Position numbers and translations under genes: made by a program. Of a stretch of DNA of 64,000 bases, positions 35,242-44,442 are shown piece after piece. The notes below the pieces were generated by a model. That model did no database searches. It saw only the letters and a list, made by a program, of their open reading frames with translations, and was not told the origin of the DNA. Positions within the stretch are counted from its first letter, which is position 1; each line of letters begins with the position of its first letter. The DNA comes from Planctomycetota bacterium. GTDB lineage: Bacteria > Planctomycetota > Uabimicrobiia > Uabimicrobiales > JABWCH01. The DNA lies in the NCBI GenBank assembly GCA_017993505.1, contig JAGOMP010000004.1:62001-126000 (forward strand), written 5' to 3'.

Positions 35242-38058
35242 ATGCCATTATTGTATGTAGAAAAAGGTATTGATAAAGGTATATCGTTTCCTTGTACATT
35301 TACATCAGAAAAGCCCATTACAATTGGTCGTAGTGTAAAATGTGACATAACATTAAATGATTGTTCTACGTCTAGAAATCATTTAGAAATTTATACTAAA
35401 GAAGGTCAATATTTTCTAGAAGATAAAGGTAGTTTAAATGGAACTATCGTGAATGGGCAAAGTATACAAAATCCCTATTTATTAAAAGATGGTGATCGAA
35501 TTGAAATTGGGGAAACGATTTTTACTTGGCAACTAGAACAAGATATTACTAAAGATCCATTCATTGGAAAAGATATTAATGGACATCAAATTGTAAAAAA
35601 ATTAGGACGAGGTGGTATGGGAGTAGTGTATCTAGCTCGTCAAGTTTTTTTAGAACGAGATGTTGCTTTAAAAATTATAATGCCTAAACATGAAACATCT
35701 CAAAGTGTTGCTGACTTGTTTTTGCAAGAAACACGTGCCTGTGCTACTTTAAACCATCCTAATATTATTCAAATTTATGATGCTGGTAAATGGGATACAT
35801 ATTATTATTTTACCATGGAATATGCAGCCAATGGTGCCATACAAGATAAAATTGTTGGTGGAAATAAAATTCCTTGGGAAGAAGCCATTCCCTATATGTT
35901 AGACACAGCTGCAGGATTGGAATATGCAGAAAAGAAAAAAATTGTTCATAGAGACATTAAGCCTGATAATTTAATGTTATCCAATGATAATCGCGTTAAA
36001 ATTGTAGATTTAGGAATTGCTTGTCGCTTTGATCAAATCAATAAAGACGAGCAAATTTATGGGACACCGCATTATGTGTCTCCTGAACAAATTCAGGGAC
36101 ATCCAGTAGACTTTCGGTCTGATATGTATTCTTTTGGTGCTACATTTTATCGTATTTTATCAGGGAATACACCGTTTCATGGAAGAACACCGCAGGAACT
36201 TTTGATGAAACATTTGCAAGAAAAGCCAGAACCACTCAAAAATTTAGACCTTGATATTCCTGAACGATTGTCCGACATCATTGATAAAATGATGCAAAAG
36301 GACCCTAACCAAAGATATGCTAGCAATTCTGAAATCATCAAAGCTTTACAAAATGTTTCTAAATTTAAAAAAAATCGATCCGTAGCAACAAGATCGAAAA
36401 TGCGAACTGGTAAAATCAGTTCTATGGCAGGCAAAAACAATTATCGTTCCAACATTATTTCTAATAAAGTTACCTCCTCTATTTCTCGACGCGAGCTATT
36501 AATGAGTCGTAGAAGAAAAAATTACACAACTTACTATGTATATGGCGTTATATTTTTTCTCCTTATATTATTTGGTGTTGGATTCTATTTACATGAACAA
36601 TATGAATTACGACAACAAAAGCAAGAAGAATTGCGACAAGAAGAAAAAGCTCTTGAAAAATATCAAAAACTGATAAAACTTCAAGAAAAATTTCCACATG
36701 ATTATGCAAATTTAAAAAAATATTATCAAATATTTTTAGAAGCACATCCTAATTCTTCTGTGAGTAAAGATATTTCAGAACGATTACAAAATATTATAAC
36801 TCTAGAAAAGTCCTCCTCCACATCTAAAACAAAACTTAGCATAGACAACCATGAAAATAAAGACATAGATCAACGTCATCATACTATACAAGATAATGAC
36901 CAGAAAGATACAAAAAACGAATCTGAAATCATAGAAAAATTAGAAACTAACAAGGAACAAAATGCAGAAGCTAACAAGGAACAAAATGCAGAAGCTAACA
37001 AGGAACAAAATGCAGAAGCTAACAAGGAACAAGAAATAAAAATTACTCGAGAAGTAGCATATAATTTACACGATACATTTGAAAAAATTCAAACACAATT
37101 ATCAGAAAAACAATATTATCATTCTTGGAACGAAATACAAAAATTAAAAATAGCATGCAAAAAATTTTCATATTATGAATTAGATAATGCAATCAATCGA
37201 TTACAGCAGAACGTACTACGGAAAATGCAAGAATATATCACGAATTATCAATTCAAAATAGAACAGGGTTTTACCAATAAAAGCGACCTTCAATCTTTTT
37301 TGCAAGAACTAGAACATTATAAAAACATTCCAGAACTACAAGCCCATATTGAACAAATTACGAGTAATATAAAAACTAGTATTCCTACGTTATTAAAAGA
37401 ATTAGAACCATGGAGAGCCCAATATCAATTTTCAAAAGGGAGAGAGTATCTTCAAAAATTATACAACCAATCTCCTATAAATGCACATGAAATTCAAATG
37501 TTAAGTCAAGAATGGCAAGGACTAGAAAGATTGTGGTACAATACAAAAAAAAATATTAGGCAATATAGAGTTTCTCAAGAAGCTTTACAAGGACTTCCCA
37601 AAAGTATACCTAACAATGGTTATCTTGTAACTGTTCTTTTTATAGAAAATACAAAATTAGTCCTACATTTTCAAAAACATTCTACTAAAAACACAGCAAA
37701 AAGAAAAGTAGATATTCACGATATAGATCCTGAATGGTTTTATAAATACTTTGTCAAACCTTTAAATAAAGGAAAAGATTTAGAATTGGCAATATATTGT
37801 TATTGGTTCAAATTATACTCTCATGGATATGAATGCAAAACTGCTCTTTCCAATAAATATTGGAAAAATAAATTTCAACAAAAAGAAGAAGAAAGCCAAA
37901 TATGGTATAGGAATAATATCGCTGTAAAGTATAATAACATAGAACAATTTAGCGATATGTCGGAGGAATGGAAAAGATCCATTCGTGAATTAGAAAAAAA
38001 TATTAAAATTTTTGACCAAGAATATAAGTATACTCAATTTTATAAAACCCTTCGCTAA
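35242..38058 (+). CDS. FHA - Ser/Thr protein kinase - transmembrane protein (catalytically intact)
   Basis: Residues 1-100 are an FHA domain with the phosphothreonine-binding residues (TIGRS, SRNH, GSLNGT). Residues 118-370 are a Hanks-type kinase: GRGGMGVVYLA, Lys144 in VALKI, HRDIKPDN with Asp238, VDLG in place of DFG, and PHYVSPEQ. One membrane segment lies near 431-453. The extracellular part is Glu/Lys-rich, with a 24-bp repeat (NKEQNAEA) and a helical C-terminus. All catalytic residues are present, so it should phosphorylate Ser/Thr and probably signals across the membrane. It heads the FHA/pseudokinase cluster. A good GAAAGGA site precedes the start. Confidence 0.93.
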   Translation: MPLLYVEKGIDKGISFPCTFTSEKPITIGRSVKCDITLNDCSTSRNHLEIYTKEGQYFLEDKGSLNGTIVNGQSIQNPYLLKDGDRIEIGETIFTWQLEQDITKDPFIGKDINGHQIVKKLGRGGMGVVYLARQVFLERDVALKIIMPKHETSQSVADLFLQETRACATLNHPNIIQIYDAGKWDTYYYFTMEYAANGAIQDKIVGGNKIPWEEAIPYMLDTAAGLEYAEKKKIVHRDIKPDNLMLSNDNRVKIVDLGIACRFDQINKDEQIYGTPHYVSPEQIQGHPVDFRSDMYSFGATFYRILSGNTPFHGRTPQELLMKHLQEKPEPLKNLDLDIPERLSDIIDKMMQKDPNQRYASNSEIIKALQNVSKFKKNRSVATRSKMRTGKISSMAGKNNYRSNIISNKVTSSISRRELLMSRRRKNYTTYYVYGVIFFLLILFGVGFYLHEQYELRQQKQEELRQEEKALEKYQKLIKLQEKFPHDYANLKKYYQIFLEAHPNSSVSKDISERLQNIITLEKSSSTSKTKLSIDNHENKDIDQRHHTIQDNDQKDTKNESEIIEKLETNKEQNAEANKEQNAEANKEQNAEANKEQEIKITREVAYNLHDTFEKIQTQLSEKQYYHSWNEIQKLKIACKKFSYYELDNAINRLQQNVLRKMQEYITNYQFKIEQGFTNKSDLQSFLQELEHYKNIPELQAHIEQITSNIKTSIPTLLKELEPWRAQYQFSKGREYLQKLYNQSPINAHEIQMLSQEWQGLERLWYNTKKNIRQYRVSQEALQGLPKSIPNNGYLVTVLFIENTKLVLHFQKHSTKNTAKRKVDIHDIDPEWFYKYFVKPLNKGKDLELAIYCYWFKLYSHGYECKTALSNKYWKNKFQQKEEESQIWYRNNIAVKYNNIEQFSDMSEEWKRSIRELEKNIKIFDQEYKYTQFYKTLR
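36946..37032. repeat. 24-bp coding tandem repeat in the kinase gene
   Basis: The unit gctaacaaggaacaaaatgc plus agaa (24 bp) occurs about 3.6 times and encodes the eight-residue ANKEQNAE repeat in the extracellular stalk. Frame is preserved, so copy number can vary harmlessly. Confidence 0.9.
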
Positions 38059-38078
38059 ACAAAAATGTTCTTTGTTTA
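38056..38078 (+). terminator. short stem-loop overlapping the kinase stop codon
   Basis: taaacaaa (38056-38063, containing the stop codon) pairs with tttgttta (38071-38078). The 8-bp AT stem has no U-tract. It is weak but matches the habit of hairpins at stop codons in this window. Confidence 0.35.
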
Positions 38079-38138
38079 CTTACCTATATAGATAATACAG
38101 AGTTACAAAACACTTTGTTGACATAATGGAGAAAAAAA

Positions 38139-38807
38139 ATGGAAATTTTTGGAGTTTATTTAGTAAATCGTAGCTCAGGGGCGACTATTCCTTTATTTCA
38201 AGATAAAGAAAATTATATTGGACGTGGAATTCCTAACCCACAAGGTGAAAAAGGGAAAGTCTTATTTCCAGATCCTTCCATTTCCAAAATTCATGCTACC
38301 ATTGCCATGGATCCAAACACTTTCAAATGGATACTAACAGACAAAAGCCGCCACGGTATTTATGTAAATGAAAAAAAAGTAAATCAATCTACTGATATAC
38401 ATCATGGTGATAGAATAGACGTAGGTTCTTTTACATTAATGTTTTATGAAAAATTTAATGCAGACGATGAAACTATGGAACAACCTTTACCAGTCATCTT
38501 TCAACAACAAAGAGCTAGCTATAATAGATGGAAATGGGGCTTTTATATTTTATTTCCATTAGTCATTGAACTTCTTCTTGCTCTTATATCTCCCCTAACA
38601 CTGTTAGGAATTTCTTGCGTTGTTCTTGTATTTAGTGTGATTCTCTTGGTGAAAAAAAGTTGGCGTGAAAATATTAAAGTTACACTTACAGCAGTGATCA
38701 TTAGCATTCTTTTTTCTTTGTTAGGGATTCTAATATTTTCTGTATGCAATTACAATCCAGAAGCAAATATTATAACTATTCAAAAACCAATCAAGCAGTC
38801 TAAATAA
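38139..38807 (+). CDS. FHA domain protein with C-terminal membrane helices
   Basis: Residues 10-105 form an FHA domain: YIGRGI, SISKIHATI, DKSRHGIYVN and HGDRIDVGS. After a linker come about three membrane segments (FYILFPLVIELLLALI, LLGISCVVLVFSVILLV, VTLTAVIISILFSLLGILIF). The FHA part would face the cytoplasm and read phosphothreonine, most simply on the adjacent kinase or its targets. It lies 80 bp after the kinase gene on the same strand with its own GGAG site. Function beyond this is unknown. Confidence 0.85.
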   Translation: MEIFGVYLVNRSSGATIPLFQDKENYIGRGIPNPQGEKGKVLFPDPSISKIHATIAMDPNTFKWILTDKSRHGIYVNEKKVNQSTDIHHGDRIDVGSFTLMFYEKFNADDETMEQPLPVIFQQQRASYNRWKWGFYILFPLVIELLLALISPLTLLGISCVVLVFSVILLVKKSWRENIKVTLTAVIISILFSLLGILIFSVCNYNPEANIITIQKPIKQSK

Positions 38808-38913
38808 CACAACATTTCTTGAAGAATACAATATATTTTTAAAAGCAGAATTTTTTCTATAATGGAATAGTCAACAAAATTTTTTTTAAATTTGTAAATG
38901 AAAAGGTAAAAGA

Positions 38914-41625
38914 ATGGAAGTTCAAGAATGGAATCATGTTTTTTTTAATTTATATAGTGGAGAAAGCAAGAAAATTTTGGACGAATCATTACAACATTTG
39001 CATCAAAATAGAGGAAATGTAGTTTTATTTGATACTAGTGAAGAAATTTCCCCCAATGTGTGGATTCGAGAAAGGCTTGCTTCAGAAACATATTCTGTAT
39101 ATTGGCAAAATTGTAGCTATTTACCCAATTGCTCCTATTCTTCTCTTTGGAATCGGTTTTCAGAAATTTTTTCTACCTATAAACAAAAAAAGTTGCATAA
39201 AATTCAAAATTTTTTAATGCCATGGGGTTCATTAAATTTTATACAAAAATTTTGGATCAAATTTACACAATCTACAGATCAATCTGTTTTACCTTTTCAA
39301 GAAAATCAGTTTTTTTCTTATTTTTCTCTTCATCTAAAAAAACCATGCATCATATATTGGGAAAATTTACATCATGCAGATATAGACACGCTAGATGCAC
39401 TGTTTTTTTTAATACATGCATGCAGAGATAAACCTGTGCTTTTTATTTTTACTATTTGCTCTATGTGGGTGGATAGACCTGTTCTTCCTAAAGAATTCCA
39501 AGGAAATGATGTGCCCATTATGGTAAAATTACAAGCCATGAAAGCATTACAAAGCGGAGGTAGTGATCGAAGTAAACTTTCTGTAGTTAAAAAAATACAA
39601 CAACTTGCAAAAAATATTACATGGGACGTAGCAGATGAGGAAGTATTATTTTCTATTTTACAGAAAGTTTTTCATAAGTCAGTATCACACGATGTAATAT
39701 ACCAAATTATAGACTTATCTCATAGAGATCCATACCAACTCAGCCAAGTCCTATTATATTTTTCTGACTTGCTACAACCACAAGGCAAACGATGGAAATT
39801 TCGTTTAGAAGAATCAGAACTTGAAATTCCTCGTAACATGGACGAAATTTACCAAAGTAATATGCAACAATTAACAAATGAAACATACTATATTTTAGAA
39901 TATATGGCAGTTTCTTTATGTCCTTGCACTATTTCTTCCCTAGCAGAAATGTTAGAAATGGATGAAACAAGAGTAGAGGAATGTATGGAAAATAGCGTTC
40001 AATGGGGCATTTTACAAAAAATTCAAAATTTTTATACTTTTTCTACAGAACGTCATAGAGAACTTATAGATGAAGGTATCCACAATCAACAATATGCAAA
40101 AATACATACTATTTGGAGCGAATATTGGAGTAAAAAACAAGCTCCTCATTATTTAATCTATGAACATCTAAAACGAAGTAAAAATCAAGAACTTGCTTTA
40201 AATTATATATTTCAAGTAGCACAAGATTATGAAATACTAGACTCTCCTTTAGAAGCATTTCGAATCTATAAATTTGCACAAGAAAATTTCTCTGAAATCA
40301 TAGATATTTACAACGAAGATATACAATATCTCACACAAATTTTTCAACCTATTGATAAAAATAAAAAAGAAAACACAACAGCTAAGGAAGCAGATAACAT
40401 TCCTGAAGAAAAAAAGAACAATGTAGCAGAAAAGAAATCAAAAATAAAAAAAGATAAAAATATTTTACAAGAAAAAATAAAAAATATTTTACAATTATAC
40501 AAAGTAGCAGGATTAAGTAGCGAAAATCCATTTCCAAAATATATACAAAAAGCTATTTCTCAATATATTGCACCTCAACATTTCTCCATCTTAGTTCAAC
40601 TCGTTTACTATGTACATTACGTCACTACTACAAGACGAAAACCATACCATTTCGAAGATATACAATTTTTTACAAATCTTTTACATCAAATCATTCCATC
40701 GCATTTTCATCAACAAAAAATACAATTATATTCTCTACAACAAAAAATACAGCAGCAACAACATATAGATTTTAAAATATTAAAAATATATAGAATATTG
40801 CAAAAAAAATGTAAAGATTACGAAGAATATTACATGGCTACTATGCATATTTTCTCCCATGCAAAACAAATGCAAGATTATTTTTTAGCTAGTGAAACAT
40901 TGCATAAATTATTAAAAAATACACAAATTCAAAATCCTGACAAAATATATTATTTTTATGAAATTGAAATTTTATATGAACTTGCTAAATTATATGAAGA
41001 ATGGGCAAGAACATTTTTTGAAGAAGCTACAAAAATTCAATATTTAAGGTCTGCTGTCTATGCTTATATTGACATTACACAAATTCTTCTTCGCCAGACC
41101 AATGCAATGAATAGTGCTCGAAAAGTCATACAATATGCTATTGAACTTTGTCAAAAATTTTCTATGGAAGACGATTTAGCTCAAAACTTACTTAAAGAAG
41201 TACAAAATAAACAAGAAACATATACTCAAACAAATCCTAATGAAAATACTGTAACCAACATTATGATTTTGAGCGACATGACTACTTTAGCCACAAAAGC
41301 ATTGCTAGAAGATACATTGCAGACACATAGTACATCTATTGTTTACGAAGAAGCTTATAAAGGCATCTCTATAGCAGAATATCAAAAAGACCAAGACATC
41401 ACTATCTTCATTGTTTCCTATGACACAGAAACATGGCAAGAATACAAACAACAATTTAAAGCACAAATCAACTCCACCATCATAAATAATAAAACAGCAT
41501 GTAGCATACAAGAGTACAATGACCAAACCACCATCATTTTACAATCTGATAGATATATGTATCTTCTGCCCTTAACTGTACAAATTACTAAGAACAAAAC
41601 TATGCAAGCATACTTGCCGTACTAA
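38914..41625 (+). CDS. STAND/AAA-like protein lacking Walker A
   Basis: The stretch CIIYWENLHHADIDTLDALF, near residues 143-165, matches the Walker B segment of AAA_16/STAND ATPases (normally LVIDDLHWAD). The place of the P-loop (NVVLFDTSEEISPNVWIRER) lacks GxxxxGK, so ATP binding is doubtful. A winged-helix-like segment (ISSLAEMLEMDETRVEECME) follows near residue 345, and a long helical, TPR-like C-terminal half. STAND proteins are signal hubs that gather partners. There is no membrane segment. It lies between two FHA/kinase genes. A possible -10 tataat lies at 38858-38863, with a good AAAGG site. Confidence 0.65.
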   Translation: MEVQEWNHVFFNLYSGESKKILDESLQHLHQNRGNVVLFDTSEEISPNVWIRERLASETYSVYWQNCSYLPNCSYSSLWNRFSEIFSTYKQKKLHKIQNFLMPWGSLNFIQKFWIKFTQSTDQSVLPFQENQFFSYFSLHLKKPCIIYWENLHHADIDTLDALFFLIHACRDKPVLFIFTICSMWVDRPVLPKEFQGNDVPIMVKLQAMKALQSGGSDRSKLSVVKKIQQLAKNITWDVADEEVLFSILQKVFHKSVSHDVIYQIIDLSHRDPYQLSQVLLYFSDLLQPQGKRWKFRLEESELEIPRNMDEIYQSNMQQLTNETYYILEYMAVSLCPCTISSLAEMLEMDETRVEECMENSVQWGILQKIQNFYTFSTERHRELIDEGIHNQQYAKIHTIWSEYWSKKQAPHYLIYEHLKRSKNQELALNYIFQVAQDYEILDSPLEAFRIYKFAQENFSEIIDIYNEDIQYLTQIFQPIDKNKKENTTAKEADNIPEEKKNNVAEKKSKIKKDKNILQEKIKNILQLYKVAGLSSENPFPKYIQKAISQYIAPQHFSILVQLVYYVHYVTTTRRKPYHFEDIQFFTNLLHQIIPSHFHQQKIQLYSLQQKIQQQQHIDFKILKIYRILQKKCKDYEEYYMATMHIFSHAKQMQDYFLASETLHKLLKNTQIQNPDKIYYFYEIEILYELAKLYEEWARTFFEEATKIQYLRSAVYAYIDITQILLRQTNAMNSARKVIQYAIELCQKFSMEDDLAQNLLKEVQNKQETYTQTNPNENTVTNIMILSDMTTLATKALLEDTLQTHSTSIVYEEAYKGISIAEYQKDQDITIFIVSYDTETWQEYKQQFKAQINSTIINNKTACSIQEYNDQTTIILQSDRYMYLLPLTVQITKNKTMQAYLPY

Positions 41626-41728
41626 AACTATGAAGATCATAGATGTAAATTATGCAAGCATACTTGCCATATAAAAACTATGAAGATCATAGATGTAAAT
41701 TATGCAAGCATACTTGCCACATTAAAAT
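41601..41728. repeat. 50-bp tandem repeat covering the 3' end of the STAND-like gene
   Basis: Copies start at 41601, 41651 and 41701 (third partial), each with tatgcaagcatacttgcc followed by a spacer with atgaagatcat. The first copy encodes the last residues and stop codon, so the array looks like a tandem duplication of the gene end. Each copy holds small inverted repeats (gcaag/cttgc). Confidence 0.92.
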
Positions 41729-41735
41729 TATACAG

Positions 41736-41818
41736 ACGGTAGATTTTAAGGTCTATGATAGGAAAAGATGGATCTAGAATCCATCCTATTTATTCTTTCC
41801 ATCCTTAAAATCTACCGT
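41736..41818. terminator. compound inverted repeat between convergent genes
   Basis: Outer arms 41736-41751 and 41803-41818 (acggtagattttaagg and complement) are 16-bp perfect. An inner hairpin (atggat/atccat around ctaga) sits between. It lies between the STAND-like gene and the convergent small lipoprotein gene and probably terminates both. Confidence 0.6.
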
Positions 41819-41826
41819 TTGTATAT

Positions 41827-42186
41827 CTACATATTTTCAGAGTAAATAAATTGTTCAGAGAATATGGCTGTACCTACAACAGCTGGCGGGATAGCAATAA
41901 TCTTGACTGGTGCAAGAGCTCCATATCCAATCCAAGGATTTGTATTTTCCCATTGCCAGATTGTAGAAACAACATTAGGTACATTTTTACAACCTCGAAC
42001 AGGATTGACTAGAACAATGTCAGCTACGCAACAAACTGCATATGTAGGCAACAATATAGGAGACATAATAATTTTTGATGTTGTCTCTGTAGGAAAGACA
42101 TTATCTCGCATATAATTACTCATAGGAAGTTGACAGCTTGTACAAAAAATAAGACAAAAAAGGATAAAAAAAATTTTTTTTTGCAT
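41827..42186 (-). CDS. small lipoprotein of unknown family
   Basis: A 119-residue protein with a lipoprotein signal and lipobox CTSC (Cys near residue 18). The mature part has a hydrophobic stretch (ILLPTYAVCCVADIVLVNPV) and aromatic residues near WQWENTNPW. I recognise no family. It is the only minus-strand gene in the 33-64 kb region and sits inside the signalling cluster, transcribed toward the STAND-like gene. Confidence 0.7.
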   Translation of the reverse strand: MQKKIFFILFCLIFCTSCQLPMSNYMRDNVFPTETTSKIIMSPILLPTYAVCCVADIVLVNPVRGCKNVPNVVSTIWQWENTNPWIGYGALAPVKIIAIPPAVVGTAIFSEQFIYSENM

Positions 42187-42228
42187 AGAATGCCTCTTTT
42201 TTTATGATGATTTTCTATGAAAAGTAGT

Positions 42229-42245
42229 ATTTCTTATTAAGAAAT
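42229..42245. promoter_or_regulatory. possible operator next to the -35 box
   Basis: The palindrome atttctt-att-aagaaat (7-bp arms) lies 3 bp upstream of the -35 box of the pseudokinase-phosphatase promoter and within the divergent spacer. It could bind a dimeric regulator. Confidence 0.3.
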
Positions 42246-42248
42246 TTC

Positions 42249-42277
42249 TTGACATAATTTTATAGAATCGATATTAT
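42249..42277 (+). promoter_or_regulatory. sigma-70-type promoter of the pseudokinase-phosphatase gene
   Basis: A perfect -35 ttgaca (42249-42254), 17-bp spacer and -10 tattat (42272-42277) lie about 145 bp upstream of the start codon. This is one of the clearest promoter matches in the window. Confidence 0.65.
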
Positions 42278-42421
42278 ATTTTATCATGTTTTGTGTCATA
42301 GAATATATAGATATAAAGACTTTTTATTCAAAATAGACACATTATGATTGTGATCATAGAAATTTATAGAAATTATATACATTTTTTTTAGATTGACAAG
42401 TTTTTTATTTATGGTGTGACT

Positions 42422-44413
42422 ATGACTGTAAAACTTACCATTACTTCTTTGGATAAAATAAAGGGCGAACAGCGTCATCATTTTAAATATCTCCGTTGGG
42501 GTGAAATACTACAAATTATGTTAAAAGATATATCTGATTCTACCAAAGTGTCAGATCCAGAACTTGTCTGTATCATTAAAAATGATAATGGCACAGTATA
42601 TTTAACAGATCGATCAGAACAGGGAATTTTAATCAATGGGAAACTAGAAACTCATTGTATTTTACATAATGGTGACCAATGTCTCTTGCCTTATTCTATT
42701 CAATTGTCTTTTGGAATCTATTTTTTAACTGGGAAAGATTTATTTCGTGGTGTTCGATCTTCCTGGAATTCGATTGTCTTAGAATACGTTCGTCCAAAAG
42801 CAGAAAAAGAAGAAACAATTGATTATTCGCATCCTGTTGGACATGAAATTAATGGTTATTATTTTGAAGATGTTTTGAGCTATGGCAATATGGGGATTGT
42901 GTATCGTGGCATTCAAAAATCTTTAAATCGAAAAGTGGCGATTAAGACGGTTTCACCTAAAAACTTCAATAACCAAACATTGATTAAACGTTTCATGAAC
43001 ATGGCAAGCTTAGCTTGGCGTTTGAACCATCCTTATATCGTACAAATTTATGATACAGGCATGAGTCGTGAATTTCAAATGCACTATGTTGTTATGGAAT
43101 GCATTGAAGGGGCTACGTTGCGTGATGTTTTGAATGAAAAAAAACGACTAGAGATAGATTACGCATGTAAAATTATGAGTCAATTGGCAAGTGCATTGGC
43201 TTTTGCACATCGTCAACACATTATCCATCGTGACGTAAACCCTACTAATATTATTATTACAAAAAATGATTATATTAAACTCATTGGTTTAGCACTGTCT
43301 AAAGTTTTAGATCCTGATCAAGAAAATATTGCGTTGACAGTCAAAGGTCAAGCCATGGGAACAATGGGATATATTTCACCAGAACAGGCCAAAAGTGCAG
43401 CAGATGTTGATTTTCGTACAGATATATATTCATTGGGTGTTATTTTTTACGAATGTTTGACAGGTAGATCACCCTATGATCCTGAAGCATTAAAAAAACC
43501 ATCATTATACGTTAGAGCATTAAGATCAAGACCCAAAGTGCAACCAAATAAAATTAATACAATGATTCCAGCAAATTTAAATGACATTATTATGAAATGT
43601 TTAGAACCAAATCCTGACAAACGCTATCAAAAAGTAGATCATTTTTTAGAAGATTTAAAACTATACACAGAAGCAGCACAATATTCTACTGCACAAAAAC
43701 GTATTCGTGCAATGTTCCCTAGAACTCCTATTTCTAATGTCTTTGACTTTCATGTTGTATTTGAACCTATGGAAGAAATTGGCGGTGATTTTTATGATTA
43801 TATTCCTTTAGATGAAGAAAAGTGGGGCATTGTCATTGGTGATGTGACAGGACATGGAGTGGAAGCAGCTGTTGTCATGGGGATGGTCAAATCTATCATC
43901 AAAGTGATGGCCAAAAATTTAGACACTGCTGTTGATGTATTAGAATATGCGAATAAAGAAGTTAGCACAGATATGGATAGCACCACATTTACTACAGTCA
44001 ATTATGGTATTTTAGATGGCAATAATATGACGATTCGATTTGCACGTGCAGGTCATCATCCACTGATTGTTTTTAATCTCCATAGAAAAGCTTCTTTAGT
44101 TACTTACGCACCTAAAGGCACAGTATTAGGCGTTCCTTGGTCTTTGAATTTAGAAGAAGTAGAAATACAATTAATTCCTGGCGACATTCTTGTGCAATTT
44201 ACAGATGGAATTACAGAAATACAATCAAAACAAGGAGAGGAATACGGCATTGAGAGATTGTGTAATATTATATCTGAACAAAGCGGAAGAACGGCCGAAG
44301 AAATTTCTAATGCCATTAGAACGGATGTGAGTGAATTTGCAAAAGGTATGCCCGACGCAGATGACATTACTCTTTTGGTTGTAAAAGTTCGCGAAGAAAT
44401 AAAAAACAGCTAA
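42422..44413 (+). CDS. FHA-like - pseudokinase - SpoIIE/PP2C phosphatase
   Basis: Residues 1-115 are a degenerate FHA domain (LTDRSEQGILINGK and LHNGDQ present, GR and SxxH lost). Residues 140-400 have a kinase fold, but key residues are gone: HRDVNPTN at 269-276 has Asn273 for the catalytic Lys, and DFG is replaced by GLA (Gly289). The alpha-C Glu also appears lost. Residues 430-660 are a SpoIIE-type PP2C phosphatase with metal ligands kept (EIGGDFYDY, GDVTGHGVEA, FTDGITE, DADDITLL). It should dephosphorylate Ser/Thr, with the pseudokinase as sensor or scaffold. ATG at 42422 is chosen; GTG at 42416 is possible. Confidence 0.9.
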   Translation: MTVKLTITSLDKIKGEQRHHFKYLRWGEILQIMLKDISDSTKVSDPELVCIIKNDNGTVYLTDRSEQGILINGKLETHCILHNGDQCLLPYSIQLSFGIYFLTGKDLFRGVRSSWNSIVLEYVRPKAEKEETIDYSHPVGHEINGYYFEDVLSYGNMGIVYRGIQKSLNRKVAIKTVSPKNFNNQTLIKRFMNMASLAWRLNHPYIVQIYDTGMSREFQMHYVVMECIEGATLRDVLNEKKRLEIDYACKIMSQLASALAFAHRQHIIHRDVNPTNIIITKNDYIKLIGLALSKVLDPDQENIALTVKGQAMGTMGYISPEQAKSAADVDFRTDIYSLGVIFYECLTGRSPYDPEALKKPSLYVRALRSRPKVQPNKINTMIPANLNDIIMKCLEPNPDKRYQKVDHFLEDLKLYTEAAQYSTAQKRIRAMFPRTPISNVFDFHVVFEPMEEIGGDFYDYIPLDEEKWGIVIGDVTGHGVEAAVVMGMVKSIIKVMAKNLDTAVDVLEYANKEVSTDMDSTTFTTVNYGILDGNNMTIRFARAGHHPLIVFNLHRKASLVTYAPKGTVLGVPWSLNLEEVEIQLIPGDILVQFTDGITEIQSKQGEEYGIERLCNIISEQSGRTAEEISNAIRTDVSEFAKGMPDADDITLLVVKVREEIKNS

Positions 44414-44442
44414 GAAAACGTTTATTATGAGAGGGGTTCGTC

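Noticed and set aside
41601-41728. Possible CRISPR-like array
   Set aside because: Copies are directly adjacent with a 50-bp period and nearly identical throughout, so there are no unique spacers; no cas gene is present.
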